Counted from the stretch's first letter, positions 51,329 to 59,861 are shown. The stretch is DNA of 59,861 bases from JAICUF01 sp038250675 (GCA_038250675.1 JBBSCB010000021.1:1-59861), one strand, 5' to 3'. Numbers and translations are program-made. The notes: generated by a model from the letters alone, not told the origin.

Positions 51329-53587
51329 CTAGGGCATCATCGCCTGCCGCCCGCCGGCCGGCAGGTGCTCGGTCAGATAGCGCTGCAGCAGTGAGTAGAT
51401 GTGATCGGTGGTGCCCGGCCCCTCGGAGATGCTGTGGGTGCGGTTGGGATAGACCATCAGCTCGAACGGCTTGCCCAGCGCCACGAGCCGGTTGACCAGC
51501 CGTTCGGTGCCCTGATAGTGCACGTTGTCGTCGCCCGACCCGTGGACCACCAGCAGGTGCCCCTTGAGCCCCTCGGCGAAGTTGATGGCCGAGCCGGCCT
51601 TGTAGCCGGCGACGTTCTCCTCGGGGAGCCCCATGTAGCGCTCCTGGTAGATCGTGTCGTACAGCTTCTGGTCCGGCACCGGCGCCACCGCCATCCCCAC
51701 CTTGAAGAGATCTGCGTCGCGGAACATCGCGTTGAGCGTGTTGGTCCCGCCGCCGCTCCAGCCCCAGATGGCCACCCGCGTCGTATCCACGAAGTGGTGG
51801 AGTGCGGCGAGTGCGCGCACGCCCGCCGCCTGGTCGATCGCTGCCAGCACGCCCACCGATCCGTAGATGCTCTTGCGCCACGCGCGGCCCTTGGGCGCCG
51901 GCGTGCCCCGGTTGTCGATGCTGACGACGAGGTAGCCCTGGTTGGCGATCATCCGGTGGAACAGCGTGCTCGCGCCGCCCCAGGCGTCGTTGACCGTCTG
52001 CGCAGCGGGCTCGCCGTACACCTGGACGAGGACCGGATAGACCTTGGTGGAATCGAAGCCCACCGGCCGCATCAGCCAGCCGTCGAGCGGCACACCGTCC
52101 GGCGTGGTCACGTGGAAGAACTCGGTCGGCGGCGCCTGCAGTGCCGCGAGCTTGGCCTTGAGCACCGCGTTGTCCTCCAGCACCCGCACCACCGAGTGCG
52201 AAGGCAGGCGGATCAGCTCCACCCGAGGCGGCACGTCGAACCGCGACCAGGTGTGCACCGCCCAGTGCCCGTCGGGGCTGATGTCGTAGGCGTGGCGCCC
52301 CGTCTGATCGGGCGGGGAGACCCGCAGCGCCCTGCCGCCCTTGAGGGGTGCGCGGTAGAGGTAGCGCTGGGTGGCATTGTCCGGTGACGCCAGGAAGTAG
52401 ACGCTGCCGCCCCGCTCATCCACGCCGGCGAGCTGGATCACGTCGTACGCGCCGGTGGTGATCTTCCTGAGCCCGCTGCCGTCCCGACCGATGCGGTAGA
52501 GATGCCGCCAGCCGTCGCTTTCGCTCTGGAAGAGCGCGGTCCGGCCGTGATCGATCCAGCGGAAGTCCTGCTGGTCCACCCAGGCGCTGTCCCGATCGGT
52601 ATGGGCCACCCGCCCGCGCCCTGTGGTCGCATCGCCGATCCAGAACTCGTTGGCGTTCTGGTGCCGGTTGAGGTGCTGCACCAGCAGCGTCGTGGGATCG
52701 GTCCATTCCACGCCGGCGATGTAGCTGGCGGCCGTATCGCCCACCACGTCCATCCACGTCACCGGCCCGCCCTCGGGCGACACGACGCCGATCGTCACCC
52801 GCGAGTTGGTGGTGCCGGCCTTGGGGTACGGGATCCGCTTGATGAACGGATAGAGCGAGTCGGTGTCGTTGATGAGCAGGAAGTCGCGCACTGGCGACGC
52901 ATCGAAGTGCCAGAACTCGATCCGCTTCCCATCCGGGCTCCAGGCAAAGGCCTGGCGGACATCGAGCTCCTCCTCGTAGACCCAGTCCGAGGTGCCGTTG
53001 ATGCTGGTGGGCGATCCGTTGGTGGTGAGCCGGGTGATCTTCCCGCTCGCCAGCGTCTCGACGTACATGTCGTTGTCGCGCACGTACGCCACCCGGCTGC
53101 CGTCGGGCGAGAAGGTGGCGAACATCAGCGTGGCCGGCTTTGCGTCGCCGCCCAGCTTGGTCAGCCGGCCGGTGGGGCGATCGAGCACCCAGTAATCGCC
53201 CCGGGTGTTCTGGCGCCAGACTTTGCGGGTATTGGTAAAGAGGAGGAGCTTGGTGTTGTCGTCGGACCAGGCAAAGCTCTGGAAGGCCAGCGGCGCGTCG
53301 GCGCCCTCGGGCGTCAGTTGCGCCGCCGTGACCAGCACCTTTCGGGCATCGGTGGCGGTCTCGTGCCGCACGATCTCGCGGCCCTTCCCGTCGGCCGCGG
53401 GTTCGACCGTGAGGAAGCCGCTGCCGCCGTCCACCCAGCGGAGCTGGCCCACCCCCTTGGCCCCGAATTCCCGCGAGAAGACCCGGGCCACCGTCAGACT
53501 GTCGTCCCGGCCGGCGGCCTGGGCGCGCACCGCCGGCGCGCCGGAGACGACCGCAAGAAGCACCAGACCCCCAAACCGGACGGACAT
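51329..53587 (-). CDS. S9 family dipeptidyl peptidase IV-like enzyme
   Basis: 752 residues from the ATG at 53587, preferred over one 15 bases upstream because AGGGGA precedes it and the promoter TATAAT lies only about 13 bases before the upper ATG. Signal peptide ends near VRAQAAG. The N-terminal beta-propeller carries the double-glutamate aminopeptidase motif in DWVYEEELDV. The C-terminal alpha/beta domain has nucleophile GWSGGG (serine about 610), an Asp in HGSGDDNVHYQ and catalytic His in NRTHSI. Removes X-Pro or X-Ala dipeptides from peptide N-termini in the periplasm or outside the cell. Confidence 0.95.
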   Translation of the reverse strand: MSVRFGGLVLLAVVSGAPAVRAQAAGRDDSLTVARVFSREFGAKGVGQLRWVDGGSGFLTVEPAADGKGREIVRHETATDARKVLVTAAQLTPEGADAPLAFQSFAWSDDNTKLLLFTNTRKVWRQNTRGDYWVLDRPTGRLTKLGGDAKPATLMFATFSPDGSRVAYVRDNDMYVETLASGKITRLTTNGSPTSINGTSDWVYEEELDVRQAFAWSPDGKRIEFWHFDASPVRDFLLINDTDSLYPFIKRIPYPKAGTTNSRVTIGVVSPEGGPVTWMDVVGDTAASYIAGVEWTDPTTLLVQHLNRHQNANEFWIGDATTGRGRVAHTDRDSAWVDQQDFRWIDHGRTALFQSESDGWRHLYRIGRDGSGLRKITTGAYDVIQLAGVDERGGSVYFLASPDNATQRYLYRAPLKGGRALRVSPPDQTGRHAYDISPDGHWAVHTWSRFDVPPRVELIRLPSHSVVRVLEDNAVLKAKLAALQAPPTEFFHVTTPDGVPLDGWLMRPVGFDSTKVYPVLVQVYGEPAAQTVNDAWGGASTLFHRMIANQGYLVVSIDNRGTPAPKGRAWRKSIYGSVGVLAAIDQAAGVRALAALHHFVDTTRVAIWGWSGGGTNTLNAMFRDADLFKVGMAVAPVPDQKLYDTIYQERYMGLPEENVAGYKAGSAINFAEGLKGHLLVVHGSGDDNVHYQGTERLVNRLVALGKPFELMVYPNRTHSISEGPGTTDHIYSLLQRYLTEHLPAGGRQAMMP

Positions 53588-53614
53588 GCGATCCCCTGAC
53601 ATATAGAGCCTGAC

Positions 53615-53620
53615 ATTATA
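53615..53620 (-). promoter_or_regulatory. -10 element for the S9 peptidase gene
   Basis: A consensus TATAAT on the minus strand, followed by GTCAGG, then CTC, then TATATGTCAGG. The repeated TATA(A)TGTCAGG units run into the first ATG. No consensus -35 lies 17 bases upstream. The nearer unit overlaps the distal possible start, so translation from 53587 is favoured. Confidence 0.45.
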
Positions 53621-53874
53621 GAGAAGGAAGAGTGACGTACCCCCAATAATCCACCCGCGACCCGCCGCTGGCCAGACCAGTCAGCATCGCCCAAGCCACC
53701 GTAACGATTCGATACGCGCGATATGATTTGACCGCAAACCGGTGCCGGGCGCGACCCGCGCTAGTCTGTTTAAGCGACTACGGACTAATGACTTGGAAGA
53801 TTCAGCCAGGTCCGGTCCCGCCCTTGCCTCTCCCAGCCCAGGACACCAGCGAGATCACACTGGAGGGCTGATTC

Positions 53875-54726
53875 ATGCGATACATCGCGTCCAACATCGT
53901 CATCGCCCTGCTCGCGCCGGCCGCCCTCGCGGCCCAGGCGCCGGCGCCGATCGCCCGGTTCACCGTGGCGGGCGGCACCCTCACCGACGGCCTGGGGGTG
54001 CGGGCCAACGCGGTGTCCGCGACGCCGGTCGTGATCCTCAGTCCGTCGAGCGAGCTCGCGATCGTGCTCAGCGCGAGCGGCACCCGGTTCAGCACCGGGA
54101 GCTGGGCCGCCGGCGGGGGTGCCGGGTTCGTGGTGCGCTCGGCGATCACGCCGTTCGCGACGCTGGCCATCGATGCCGGCAGCGGCGCGACCGTCACCTC
54201 GTACCGGGCCCGTTACCTGAGCTCGCAGGGCGTCCCCGCGCTCGAGCTCCATGCCGGGCCGGTGACGGTGAGCGGCGGCATGCATGCCGCCTACGGCTTG
54301 GCGCAGCAGCAGGCCGGCGGCCCCGCCCCGACCCCGATCGGTTCGAACCCAGGCACCACCAGCGCCACACGGACCGCGCTCGGGCCGGTCGTGGCGGCGC
54401 GGGCGGTCCTTCCCCTGGCACATATCGCCACGCTCACCATCGGCGCCCGCGAGCAGCGCGACCGGATCGGATCGGTGACCGTCACCGACCGCGTCGGCAG
54501 CACGTCGCTCGTCGCCGGTCCGCTCACCCTCGCCGGATGGCTCGGCACCCGCCGCGCATCGGACGAACAGTCCACCATCGCCGGCGCCCGTGCGGAGCTG
54601 TCTCTCACGTCCATGGTGGCGATCACCGCCGCCGCCGAATGGTACCCGTCCAACCGGGTGCTCAACATCGCGGGAGGCCGCTCGATCAGTGCCGGCCTCG
54701 TGCTGCACACCGCGACCACGCCGTAA
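53875..54726 (+). CDS. Secreted beta-strand-rich protein, possible outer-membrane barrel
   Basis: 283 residues with a signal peptide (to ALAAQAP, about 20) and GGAGGG 8 bases before the ATG. The mature protein shows regular alternating strands of about 10 residues (VVILSPSSELAIVLSASG, FVVRSAITPFATLAIDAG, VTSYRARYLSSQG, AELSLTSMVAITAAAEWYPS, SISAGLVLHTATTP), few Cys, and a C-terminal strand without the classic aromatic end. I recognise no family. The low-complexity secreted protein starts 22 bases downstream, so they are probably co-expressed. Confidence 0.6.
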   Translation: MRYIASNIVIALLAPAALAAQAPAPIARFTVAGGTLTDGLGVRANAVSATPVVILSPSSELAIVLSASGTRFSTGSWAAGGGAGFVVRSAITPFATLAIDAGSGATVTSYRARYLSSQGVPALELHAGPVTVSGGMHAAYGLAQQQAGGPAPTPIGSNPGTTSATRTALGPVVAARAVLPLAHIATLTIGAREQRDRIGSVTVTDRVGSTSLVAGPLTLAGWLGTRRASDEQSTIAGARAELSLTSMVAITAAAEWYPSNRVLNIAGGRSISAGLVLHTATTP

Positions 54727-54748
54727 CCAACCCGAACAAGGAGTCACC

Positions 54749-55312
54749 ATGCGTTCCATCGCCATCACTCTCGCCCTCGCCATCGTTCCCGCGGCGGTGT
54801 CCGCCCAGGCCACGGCGCAGGGGTCCGCGCAGAGTTCAGCTCAGAGTTCGCTGCAGGCCTCCAGTCAGGGATCGAGCCAGGGATCGAGCCAGGCGTCAAC
54901 CCAGGGCTCGATGAACGGCAGTGCGTCCGCCGGCGCGAGCGTGCCGGTCAGCGCAAGCGCCGGCATGACGGCCGACGGCAACAGCTCGACGTCCACCGAG
55001 TCGAGCCAGGCGGCGCAGTCGGACACGCGGCAGGCGGCGTCGGACGGCAGCAGCACGGCGTCGAGCAGCGCCACGATGACGCGTGACGCTGCGGTCACGG
55101 CGAGCGGTGAGGCCCGCACCGGTGCGCAGGTTGCCGCGCAGACGGCGGCGCAGACCGCAGCCGCGGCAGCGACCAGCGCCACGGGCAGCGTGAATGCGAG
55201 CATGAACGCGGCCGCCAGCGCCAACGGCGCCCTTACGGCCACCGGCGGCGCACTCGGCGCCGGCGGCTCCGCCACTGGCGTGGTGGGTGCGGGGCTCGGT
55301 CTGGGCCGGTAG
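54749..55312 (+). CDS. Ser/Gln/Ala-rich low-complexity secreted protein
   Basis: 187 residues. ATG at 54749 with AAGGAG 6 bases upstream and a signal peptide ending VSAQATA. The mature part has no aromatic residues to speak of: SAQSSAQSSLQASSQGSSQ-type repeats at 24-50, a Ser/Thr/Ala segment, an alanine-rich helix-like stretch (QVAAQTAAQTAAAAATSATG) and a glycine-rich tail (TGGALGAGGSATGVVGAGLG). Tandem 12-base DNA repeats encode part of it. Likely an extracellular matrix, linker or mucin-like protein paired with the upstream barrel (inference); no family recognised. A strong terminator follows. Confidence 0.7.
   Translation: MRSIAITLALAIVPAAVSAQATAQGSAQSSAQSSLQASSQGSSQGSSQASTQGSMNGSASAGASVPVSASAGMTADGNSSTSTESSQAAQSDTRQAASDGSSTASSSATMTRDAAVTASGEARTGAQVAAQTAAQTAAAAATSATGSVNASMNAAASANGALTATGGALGAGGSATGVVGAGLGLGR
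54866..54889 (+). repeat. Tandem 12-bp repeat within coding sequence
   Basis: Two perfect, adjacent copies of CAGGGATCGAGC (54866-54877 and 54878-54889), followed by a degenerate third. They encode the QGSS repeat of the low-complexity protein. Such arrays can vary in copy number by slippage. Confidence 0.75.
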
Positions 55313-55335
55313 TCTCCGCTGCACAGCGATAACTG

Positions 55336-55374
55336 AAATGCGCACGGCGGCCAGCGAGCCGCCGTGCGCATTTT
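55336..55374 (+). terminator. Intrinsic terminator, 16-bp stem
   Basis: AAATGCGCACGGCGGC (55336-55351), a 6-base loop, then the exact complement GCCGCCGTGCGCATTT (55358-55373), ending in TTTT. It ends the two-gene unit at 53875-55312 and lies 44 bases upstream of the M1 peptidase start. Confidence 0.85.
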
Positions 55375-55417
55375 GGCGTGCGCTGGCGTCCGCAGGTGCA
55401 TGCGGCAATCTTCCGAC

Positions 55418-57457
55418 ATGAAGATCATCGATATCAGTGTCGGCGTCGTCGCGGCCCTCTCGGCCGCGCTGCTGATCGCTCCGCCCGCCATCGCCCAGAC
55501 CCGCGCGGCACCATCCACCGATCCAACCGGTACGGCGCTCACCGGCCGGCCGCTACCCGGGCCGGTCTATGAAACGCCGGAGCTCACGCGCGCCATCGCC
55601 CGTGGCACCCGGACCCGCACCGGCCGCCCCGGCACCGGCAACTGGGTGCAGCACGCCCGGTACCGGATCGACGCCACGCTCGACGTCGCCATGTCGCGGC
55701 TGAGCGGCACCGAGCAGGTCGTCTATCGCAACAACTCGCCGGACACGCTGCGGCAACTCGCGGTGCATCTGCGCCAGAACCTCTTTGCACCGGGCAGCCC
55801 GCGCCGGGAGCCGGTGCCGATCACCGGCGGCGTCACGCTCACGCGTGTGGCGGTGGCGGGCCAGGTGCTCGAGCCGGCCGCGGCGGGCGGGCCCGCCCGC
55901 CGCCGGAGCCGCGCCGCACCTCCCGGCTACCAGGTGGACGGCACCGTCATGTGGCTCCGGCTGCCGGCGCCGCTCCTGCCGCACGACAGCCTGGCACTCG
56001 ACTTTGCCTGGTCCTACGGCGTGGCGCCCGCGCCGTCCGACGGGCGCGAGGGCCGCGAGGACCATCTCTACTTCATGGGCTACTGGTACCCCCAGGTCGC
56101 GGTGTACGACGACGTGGATGGATGGGTGGCCGATCCCTATCTCAACGGCGCCGAGTTCTACATGGACCCGGCGGAGTACGATGTGCGGGTCACCGTGCCG
56201 CATGGCTGGGTCGTGGGCGCGACGGGGACGCTGGAGAGTCCCGCGAGCGTGCTCTCGAAGCGGACGCTCGACCGGCTGGCGGAGTCACGCCGGTCGCGGA
56301 ACGTGGTCCACGTCATCGCGGCCGACGATCGCGGCCAGGGCGGCGGCTTTGCCCCCGGCGGCGCCACGGCGACATGGCACTACACGGCGCATGACGTGCG
56401 CGATTTTGCCTGGGGCACCAGCGACCGCTACGCGTGGGACGCCACCATTGCCCTGGTGCGGGATTCCGCGCGGGCCCGAACCGATACCGTCGGCATCAAC
56501 AGCTACTATCGCCTGAGCGATGCGGCGGCGGCCTGGGCCCTGGGCGGCGCCCGCTTTACCCGCGACGCCATCGAGCAGCTCTCGGCCTATCTGTGGCCGT
56601 ATCCGTGGCCCCAGATGAACTCGATGGAGGGGGTGCTGAGCGGTGGCGGCATGGAGTACCCGATGATGACGCTCATGCAGCCGTGGGCGGACACTCTCTC
56701 GCTCGCCGGCGACCTGATGCACGAGACCGGGCACATGTGGTTCCCGATGATGGTGGGCTCCAACGAGACCCGTCATCCCTGGATGGACGAGGGGCTGACC
56801 CAGTTTGACGTTGCGCAGGGGATGCGGGTGCTCTACGGCGAGCCGCGCACCGGCGGGCGGCCCAACGATTCGGAAACGGGCCAGCGCGACATCTATCTCC
56901 GCGTGGCGCGCTCGGGTCACGACCAGGCGATGAGCCAGTGGGGCGACCTGTTTCCGCTGCCGTACTACTCGATGTACTACGACAAGACCGCGCAGGTGCT
57001 GGTAGCGCTCCGCTCGATACTGGGGCCCGACCTGTTCCACGTGGCACTCCGCGAATACGGCCGCCGCTGGACCGACCGCCACCCGGAGCCGGAGGACTTC
57101 TACAACACCTTTGCCGACGTGAGCGGGCGGGACCTCTCGTGGTTCTGGCAGACCTGGTTTGAGCACGGGTGGCCGCTGGACCAGGCGATCGCCTCGGTCA
57201 AGGCGGACGGTGATTCGCTGGCGATCACGATCGAGGATCGCGGGATGGCGCCGATGCCGGTGCGGCTCACCGTTTTCCGCGTGGGCCGAAAGACGGAACA
57301 GGTCGAGCTGCCGGTGGACGTGTGGCTTACCGGGAAGCGGTCGGTCGTAGCGCGGGTGGCAAAGATGCCGGCGGTGGAGCGGGTGGAGATCGATGCCGAG
57401 CAGGCGTTTCCCGATGTGGATCGGGACAATCAGGTCTGGGTGGCGCAGCCCCGGTAG
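55418..57457 (+). CDS. M1 family zinc metallopeptidase (aminopeptidase-like)
   Basis: 679 residues from the ATG at 55418 (MKIIDISVGVV) that starts a signal peptide ending AIAQTRA. Zinc site H435-E-T-G-H439 with the third ligand about 19 residues later in WMDEGLTQF. The exopeptidase motif GxMEN appears as GGMEYP, as in many secreted M1 relatives. N-terminal saddle domain includes YRIDATLDVAMSRLSGTEQVVYRNNSP. A basic Arg-rich insert (ARRRSRAAPPG) sits at about 165-180. Likely releases N-terminal residues from peptides in the periplasm. A small 7-bp hairpin spans its stop codon (57448-57464). Confidence 0.93.
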   Translation: MKIIDISVGVVAALSAALLIAPPAIAQTRAAPSTDPTGTALTGRPLPGPVYETPELTRAIARGTRTRTGRPGTGNWVQHARYRIDATLDVAMSRLSGTEQVVYRNNSPDTLRQLAVHLRQNLFAPGSPRREPVPITGGVTLTRVAVAGQVLEPAAAGGPARRRSRAAPPGYQVDGTVMWLRLPAPLLPHDSLALDFAWSYGVAPAPSDGREGREDHLYFMGYWYPQVAVYDDVDGWVADPYLNGAEFYMDPAEYDVRVTVPHGWVVGATGTLESPASVLSKRTLDRLAESRRSRNVVHVIAADDRGQGGGFAPGGATATWHYTAHDVRDFAWGTSDRYAWDATIALVRDSARARTDTVGINSYYRLSDAAAAWALGGARFTRDAIEQLSAYLWPYPWPQMNSMEGVLSGGGMEYPMMTLMQPWADTLSLAGDLMHETGHMWFPMMVGSNETRHPWMDEGLTQFDVAQGMRVLYGEPRTGGRPNDSETGQRDIYLRVARSGHDQAMSQWGDLFPLPYYSMYYDKTAQVLVALRSILGPDLFHVALREYGRRWTDRHPEPEDFYNTFADVSGRDLSWFWQTWFEHGWPLDQAIASVKADGDSLAITIEDRGMAPMPVRLTVFRVGRKTEQVELPVDVWLTGKRSVVARVAKMPAVERVEIDAEQAFPDVDRDNQVWVAQPR

Positions 57458-57540
57458 CCGGGGCAGCGATCCGCGCCCCATGTGACGGACCGGTGCGTGG
57501 TTCGCGACTCGGATACAGGTTTGGCTGAGGGAATAGCACC

Positions 57541-59196
57541 ATGATTGCTTTTGATGCCGCGCATCGAGCGGTCCACTTTCCCGCGGATCGTCGCTTCCGC
57601 ATCTGGATCCGACCCTCAGTCCTGATCGGCGCCGGTGCGATCATCGTGGCGGTCCTGGCGGCCTCGTGGCTCCAGGTCGCCCTGTTCGGGCAACCGGCCA
57701 TCCCGCCGGCCGCCGCCGGCCGCGCGGCACTGCATGGCTTCCCGGTGTGGGTTCGCTACTGCCACTTCTTCACTTTCCTGTTCGTCACGCTGCTGATTCG
57801 GAGCGGGCTCTCCATTCTTGCGGATCATCCCCGCCTCTATTTCAACGACGACTGCACGCCGGGGAGCGAGTGGATCCGCTTCACGCCCGTGACGGTGCCG
57901 CGTGACCGGCTGTGGACCGCGAACGACGATGAGCGGTACCTCTCGCCGCTCATCGGAACGCCCGGCTACCGACACTCCATCGGCGTGGCGCGCGCCTGGC
58001 ACTTCATCGTCGTCCATGGGTTCATCCTCACCGGGCTCCTCTATGGCGTGATGCTCTTCGCCACCGAACGGTGGCAGCGTCTGGTACCCACGTCATGGCA
58101 CGTGTTCACGCAGGCATGGAGCATCTGGGTCCACTACGCAACGTTCCATCTGCCACCGGAGCCCAACGGCTTCTTCGGCTACAATGCATTGCAGCAGCTC
58201 ACCTACCTTGTCGTGTTCTTCGTCCTCGGGCCGCTGGCGATTCTCACCGGGATCGCCATGTCGCCGGCGGTGGTGAACCGGTTCCGCTGGTATGCACGGA
58301 TCTTCGGCGGCCGGCAGGGGGCGCGGTCCATCCACTTTCTCACGATGCTCAGCTTTGCCGGGTTCATCGTCGTGCACGTGACGATGATCGCCATAACCGG
58401 CCTCGCGCGGAACATGAACCACATCGTGCTCGGCACCGACGATCAGCGCTCCCTCGGCGTGATTCTGGGGCTGGCCGGGATCACGGCGGTCGTGCTGTCG
58501 TGGGTGGCCGCGCACTACATCTCCTGGTATCACCCTCGGGCACTGCAGCACGCGCAGAAGTTCGTGACCTACCCGATGCAGCGGATCACGCTCAACCGGT
58601 TCGAGCCACGCGAGCACTACACCCGGCGCGACATCTCCCCATTCTTCTGGCCCAATGGCACACTGCCGGTGCGAGGCGATTGGAAGCGGTTGCTCGCGGG
58701 CGACTTCCGCGACTTCAAGCTCCGGGTGGGCGGGTTGGTGGACAACCCGGTGGAGCTCTCGCTCCTGGACATCGAGCAATTGGGCGCCGCCGGACACATT
58801 TCGCTGCACCACTGCATTCAGGGCTGGAGCGGCGTCGCTGAGTGGGATGGCATTCTCATGAAAACGCTCGTCGAGCTGGTGCGTCCCGGACCGGAGGCCA
58901 GAGTCGTGGTGTTCTACTCGTTTGGCGAGGCAGTGTACGGCGGTCCCTACTACGACACCCAGAGCCTGGACAACGTGCTGAAGCCGCGCTGCCTGCTCGC
59001 ATCACGGATGAACGGGCAGCCGCTCCCGGCGGTGTATGGCGCGCCGTTGCGGCTGCGGGTGGAGAACCAGCTGGGCTACAAGATGGTGAAGTGGATCGAG
59101 CGGATCGAATTCGTCGCGTCGGTGGCGCAGATCGGCAAGGGAGAAGGCGGCACAAAGGAGGACGACGACTACTTCGACCTCCTGCCCAACATTTGA
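57541..59196 (+). CDS. Fused membrane cytochrome b and molybdopterin oxidoreductase
   Basis: 551 residues. The first 350 contain about six membrane helices with heme-ligand-type histidines (WVRYCHFFTFLFVTLLIRSG, AWHFIVVHGFILTGLLYG, IHFLTMLSFAGFIVVHVTMIA, VAAHYISWYH), as in cytochrome b561/Ni-Fe-hydrogenase b subunits. Residues 370-550 form a sulfite-oxidase/YedY-like molybdopterin domain: LRVGGLVDNPVELSL, HHCIQGWSGVAEWDGI with the presumed Mo-ligating Cys at 425, and KMVKWIERIEFV near the end. In most bacteria these are two proteins (compare MsrP and MsrQ). No twin-arginine signal precedes the Mo domain. Probably transfers electrons between quinone and a periplasmic or cytosolic substrate; substrate unknown. 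Confidence 0.88.
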   Translation: MIAFDAAHRAVHFPADRRFRIWIRPSVLIGAGAIIVAVLAASWLQVALFGQPAIPPAAAGRAALHGFPVWVRYCHFFTFLFVTLLIRSGLSILADHPRLYFNDDCTPGSEWIRFTPVTVPRDRLWTANDDERYLSPLIGTPGYRHSIGVARAWHFIVVHGFILTGLLYGVMLFATERWQRLVPTSWHVFTQAWSIWVHYATFHLPPEPNGFFGYNALQQLTYLVVFFVLGPLAILTGIAMSPAVVNRFRWYARIFGGRQGARSIHFLTMLSFAGFIVVHVTMIAITGLARNMNHIVLGTDDQRSLGVILGLAGITAVVLSWVAAHYISWYHPRALQHAQKFVTYPMQRITLNRFEPREHYTRRDISPFFWPNGTLPVRGDWKRLLAGDFRDFKLRVGGLVDNPVELSLLDIEQLGAAGHISLHHCIQGWSGVAEWDGILMKTLVELVRPGPEARVVVFYSFGEAVYGGPYYDTQSLDNVLKPRCLLASRMNGQPLPAVYGAPLRLRVENQLGYKMVKWIERIEFVASVAQIGKGEGGTKEDDDYFDLLPNI

Positions 59197-59264
59197 GTCG
59201 CCGTGGCTCTCATGGATCCGGGCGGTCACGCCGCCGGGCGCGATGCAGGAAGGGATGGAACGCA

Positions 59265-59810
59265 ATGAAGAAGCCAGTGCTCTACACCATAGGTCATTCG
59301 ACGCGCCCGATCGCCGACTTTCTGGCACTGCTGGCGGCGCACGGCATCCAGGAGCTCGTGGATGTGCGGACGATTCCGCGTTCGCGCCACAATCCGCAGT
59401 ACGAGCAGACAGCCCTGCGCCAGACGCTGAAGGCCGCCCATATCCGGTATCGGCACCTCCGTGCGCTGGGCGGCCGGCGCCACACGCGCGCGGACTCACC
59501 GAACACCGGCTGGATCAATGCCTCGTTCCGCGGATACGCCGACTACATGCAAACAGAAGAATTCCAGGATGGCCTGCGGCGCCTGGAAGCCGGCGCCCGC
59601 GAGCGCGTCACGGCAATCATGTGCGCCGAGGGGTTCCCTGCACGCTGTCACCGCTCGCTCATCGCCGATGCGCTGGCAGTGGATGGGTGGCGGGTCTTGC
59701 ATATTCAGAGCCGGAAGACGGCCAGGCTTCACCGCCGTACCGGGTTCCTCAAGGTGAGCGGGGGCTGCCTGCTCTATCCCAAACCCGCCCGGTCGGATGC
59801 GCGGCGATGA
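59265..59810 (+). CDS. DUF488 family protein
   Basis: 181 residues from the ATG at 59265. Signatures of DUF488: VLYTIGHSTRPIADFLALL, LVDVRTIPRSRHNPQY, and CAEGFPARCHRSLIADAL, the last containing the paired Cys and the CHR motif seen across the family. A conserved Ser/Asp/Arg pattern suggests an enzyme of unknown reaction. Cytosolic, no signal sequence. It follows the molybdopterin fusion by 68 bases and may share its transcript. 51 bases to the window end hold nothing recognisable. Confidence 0.88.
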   Translation: MKKPVLYTIGHSTRPIADFLALLAAHGIQELVDVRTIPRSRHNPQYEQTALRQTLKAAHIRYRHLRALGGRRHTRADSPNTGWINASFRGYADYMQTEEFQDGLRRLEAGARERVTAIMCAEGFPARCHRSLIADALAVDGWRVLHIQSRKTARLHRRTGFLKVSGGCLLYPKPARSDARR

Positions 59811-59861
59811 ACGCCGGGACCGGTTCCGTTCCCTTCAGACCGCTGCGCCGTTTCATCTCGA

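Noticed and set aside
57448..57464. Terminator after the M1 peptidase
   Set aside because: GCCCCGG-TAG-CCGGGGC is a perfect 7-bp stem but has a 3-base loop, spans the stop codon and lacks a T-run; noted in the gene entry only.

Overview
The window is about 60 kb of high-GC bacterial chromosome. I read it as Gemmatimonadota, or a close relative, by inference rather than from a marker gene. The reasons are the density of one Ser/Thr kinase family with C-terminal beta-propeller or TolB-like/TPR sensor domains, the RCC1 and LVIVD-repeat surface proteins, the many secreted peptidases, and frequent GTG/TTG starts. I see no rRNA, tRNA, CRISPR array, transposase or phage gene.

Layout. 1-3365: a truncated kinase and a divergent propeller kinase. 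3684-6549: the glyoxylate bypass (malate synthase, isocitrate lyase). 6612-10382: an acetyltransferase relic, a TPR kinase whose 5' end duplicates bases 1-449, and a secreted serine hydrolase. 10841-12438: an outer-membrane protein and a TlpA-like thioredoxin. 12404-18035: a sigma factor/kinase pair and another TPR kinase. 18106-25960: the most interesting locus (below). 26055-34190: an SGNH lipoprotein, a VapBC module, another propeller kinase, a penicillin-binding-like lipoprotein and several gene fragments. 34219-36813: a seventh kinase. 37070-42787: an M13 peptidase, a CocE-type hydrolase, an APC permease and a broken methyltransferase. 43033-46010: an SdpR/SdpI-like pair, a SIMPL protein, a GNAT enzyme and an M90 peptidase. 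46110-59810: a penicillin acylase, DUF305 and LVIVD lipoproteins, S9 and M1 peptidases, a serine/glutamine-rich secreted protein, a cytochrome b-molybdopterin fusion and a DUF488 protein.

Candidate undescribed system (18106-25960). Two tandem, paralogous 49- and 50-residue peptides end in a leader-like ELSVEELEQRIAPR block and only five or six further residues. Downstream on the same strand are three genes coupled by 4-base overlaps: a GAF-GAF-membrane-HlyD protein, a lipoprotein adaptor, and a PqqD-like/site-2-protease/HlyD fusion. A SARP/BTAD-type AAA regulator is divergent. Three copies of an 18-bp direct repeat (two heptamers, 11-bp period, minus-strand reading ATTCACG-N4-NNTCACG) lie upstream of the peptide genes, upstream of the export genes and over the regulator start. 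This is the architecture of SARP operators and would make the locus one regulon. A perfect 13-bp hairpin separates the peptide genes from the export genes. I infer a small-peptide recognition, cleavage and export system. No modifying enzyme or energised transporter is encoded alongside it.

Other themes are dense Ser/Thr signalling, a large secreted peptidase/hydrolase complement suggesting growth on peptides, and many short gene relics (GNAT, kinase N-lobe, PhnB-like, RCC1, methyltransferase, amidohydrolase) that point to ongoing local decay and rearrangement.
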